Under the pieces are notes generated by a model. That model was given only the letters and a program-made list of their open reading frames with translations. It was not told where the DNA came from and did not search any database. Positions 6,309 through 6,919 of a DNA stretch of 6,919 nt are shown piece by piece; within the stretch, counting starts at the first letter, position 1, and the number at the start of each line of letters is the position of its first letter. Made by a program: the position numbers and the translations under genes. Source of the DNA: Flavobacteriaceae bacterium (GTDB lineage: Bacteria; Bacteroidota; Bacteroidia; Flavobacteriales; Flavobacteriaceae). The stretch covers positions 1 through 6,919 of the forward strand of contig JAUVCP010000113.1 of NCBI GenBank assembly GCA_030590765.1, written 5' to 3'.

Positions 6309-6919
6309 TTAAGCTTCGTTGGTATTTTTAACTTTTAATTGATAGAATACATTTGGTTTTGTTCCAACAAAATCAAGCAATCTAAAAGTTCTATCTTCTT
6401 TTTTCATATGTGATACTTTAGTTGATTCATCATTAATATCACCAAACACCATAGCTCCACTTGAACAAGCATTTGAACATGCAGTCTGGAATTCTCCATC
6501 TGCAACAGGTCTACCTTCTTTTTTGGCCTCTAAAATAGTTGCCTGTGTCATTTGAATACACATTGAGCATTTCTCCATCACACCACGTGAACGTACAACT
6601 ACATCAGGATTCAATACCATTTTACCAAGATCATTATTCATGTTAAAGTCAAACTCATTGTTGTTTGCATATTTAAACCAGTTAAATCTACGAACTCTGT
6701 AAGGGCAGTTATTAGCACAATAACGTGTTCCTATACAACGGTTATACGCCATTTGATTTTGACCTTGACGACCATGAGAAGTTGCCGCAACCGGACAAAC
6801 TGTTTCACAAGGAGCGTGATTACAATGTTGACACATAACTGGTTGGAAAGATACTTCAGGATTATCTGATGGATGTGTTTGTGCATTGAAAAACTCACCC
6901 GTACCAAAAATACCTTCTT
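6309..6919 (-). CDS. actB: Alternative complex III subunit ActB, C-terminal iron-sulfur domain (partial, 5' end outside window)
   Basis: Periplasmic Fe-S subunit that relays electrons from quinol oxidation. The frame is open to the window edge, with 202 complete codons before the stop. An ATG at 6836 is internal: the 27 codons before it (beginning EGIFGTGEFFNAQ and ending FQPV) continue the same conserved domain. Fragment residues show the ferredoxin-type ligands: C29-x2-C32-x4-C37-x3-C41-P, then C61-x2-T64-x2-C67-x3-C71-P, C117-x2-C120 and C147-x3-C151. In the second group a Thr takes the place of one Cys, the signature expected of a [3Fe-4S] cluster; ActB is known to carry one [3Fe-4S] and three [4Fe-4S]. 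The phrases RCIGTRYCANNCPYRVRRFNW and RGVMEKCSMCIQ are typical of ActB. The upstream part, related to molybdopterin oxidoreductase but without the cofactor in known ActB, lies beyond the window, as does actA. Confidence 0.96.
   Translation of the reverse strand, partial: EGIFGTGEFFNAQTHPSDNPEVSFQPVMCQHCNHAPCETVCPVAATSHGRQGQNQMAYNRCIGTRYCANNCPYRVRRFNWFKYANNNEFDFNMNNDLGKMVLNPDVVVRSRGVMEKCSMCIQMTQATILEAKKEGRPVADGEFQTACSNACSSGAMVFGDINDESTKVSHMKKEDRTFRLLDFVGTKPNVFYQLKVKNTNEA

Noticed and set aside
6309..6836. actB beginning at the ATG at 6836 as a short stand-alone ferredoxin
   Set aside because: The frame continues upstream to the window edge with conserved residues, and that ATG codes for the residue just before the first cluster Cys.
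1..6919. Novel mobile element, defence system, CRISPR array or RNA gene
   Set aside because: Every stretch longer than about 160 bases is covered by a recognised respiratory gene; no repeats, transposase remnants or tRNA-like folds were seen.

Overview
The window is AT-rich and carries a single block of seven respiratory genes, all on the minus strand. They encode an alternative complex III (ACIII, a quinol:electron-carrier oxidoreductase that replaces cytochrome bc1) followed by the first two subunits of an A1-type, aa3-like cytochrome c oxidase. The gene order (actB-C-D-E-F-coxB-coxA), the protein details (CoxB with CNKICGASH, ActF with a His-rich loop, CoxA with GARDMASGFLN), the A-rich leaders without Shine-Dalgarno sequences and a TAnnTTTG promoter match all point to Bacteroidota, most likely Flavobacteriia. 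The phylum is well supported; the class is inference.

Layout in the direction of transcription, from high to low coordinates: 6919-6309 is the C-terminal iron-sulfur part of actB, cut by the window edge. 6247-4859 is actC (NrfD-like membrane subunit). 4826-4302 is actD (DUF3341-type membrane subunit). 4266-3703 is actE (monohaem cytochrome c lipoprotein). 3674-2316 is actF (second NrfD-like membrane subunit). A perfect intrinsic terminator at 2281-2254 closes this unit. A 157-base gap with the terminator and a probable promoter separates it from coxB (2158-1142). coxA (1111 down to the window edge) then follows and is cut after 370 codons. Gaps inside the act block are 61, 32, 35 and 28 bases, and the coxB-coxA gap is 30 bases, so each block looks like one operon. 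actA (multihaem cytochrome) and the start of actB should lie beyond 6919, and the rest of coxA beyond position 1.

Working together: ActC/ActF hold the quinol side in the inner membrane, ActB carries Fe-S clusters, ActE (with ActA, outside the window) carries haem c to the periplasmic side, and CoxB/CoxA accept electrons at CuA and reduce oxygen at the haem-CuB site. ACIII and aa3 oxidase are known to form a physical supercomplex in Flavobacterium, which fits the adjacency here.

I found no RNA genes, mobile elements, CRISPR arrays or plus-strand genes. The region is conserved core metabolism and I do not see an undescribed system. The points worth a second look are the transcriptional split between act and cox, a possible Crp/Fnr-type site at the coxB promoter, a Lys in CoxB where the Mg-ligand Glu normally sits, and the His-rich loop of ActF.
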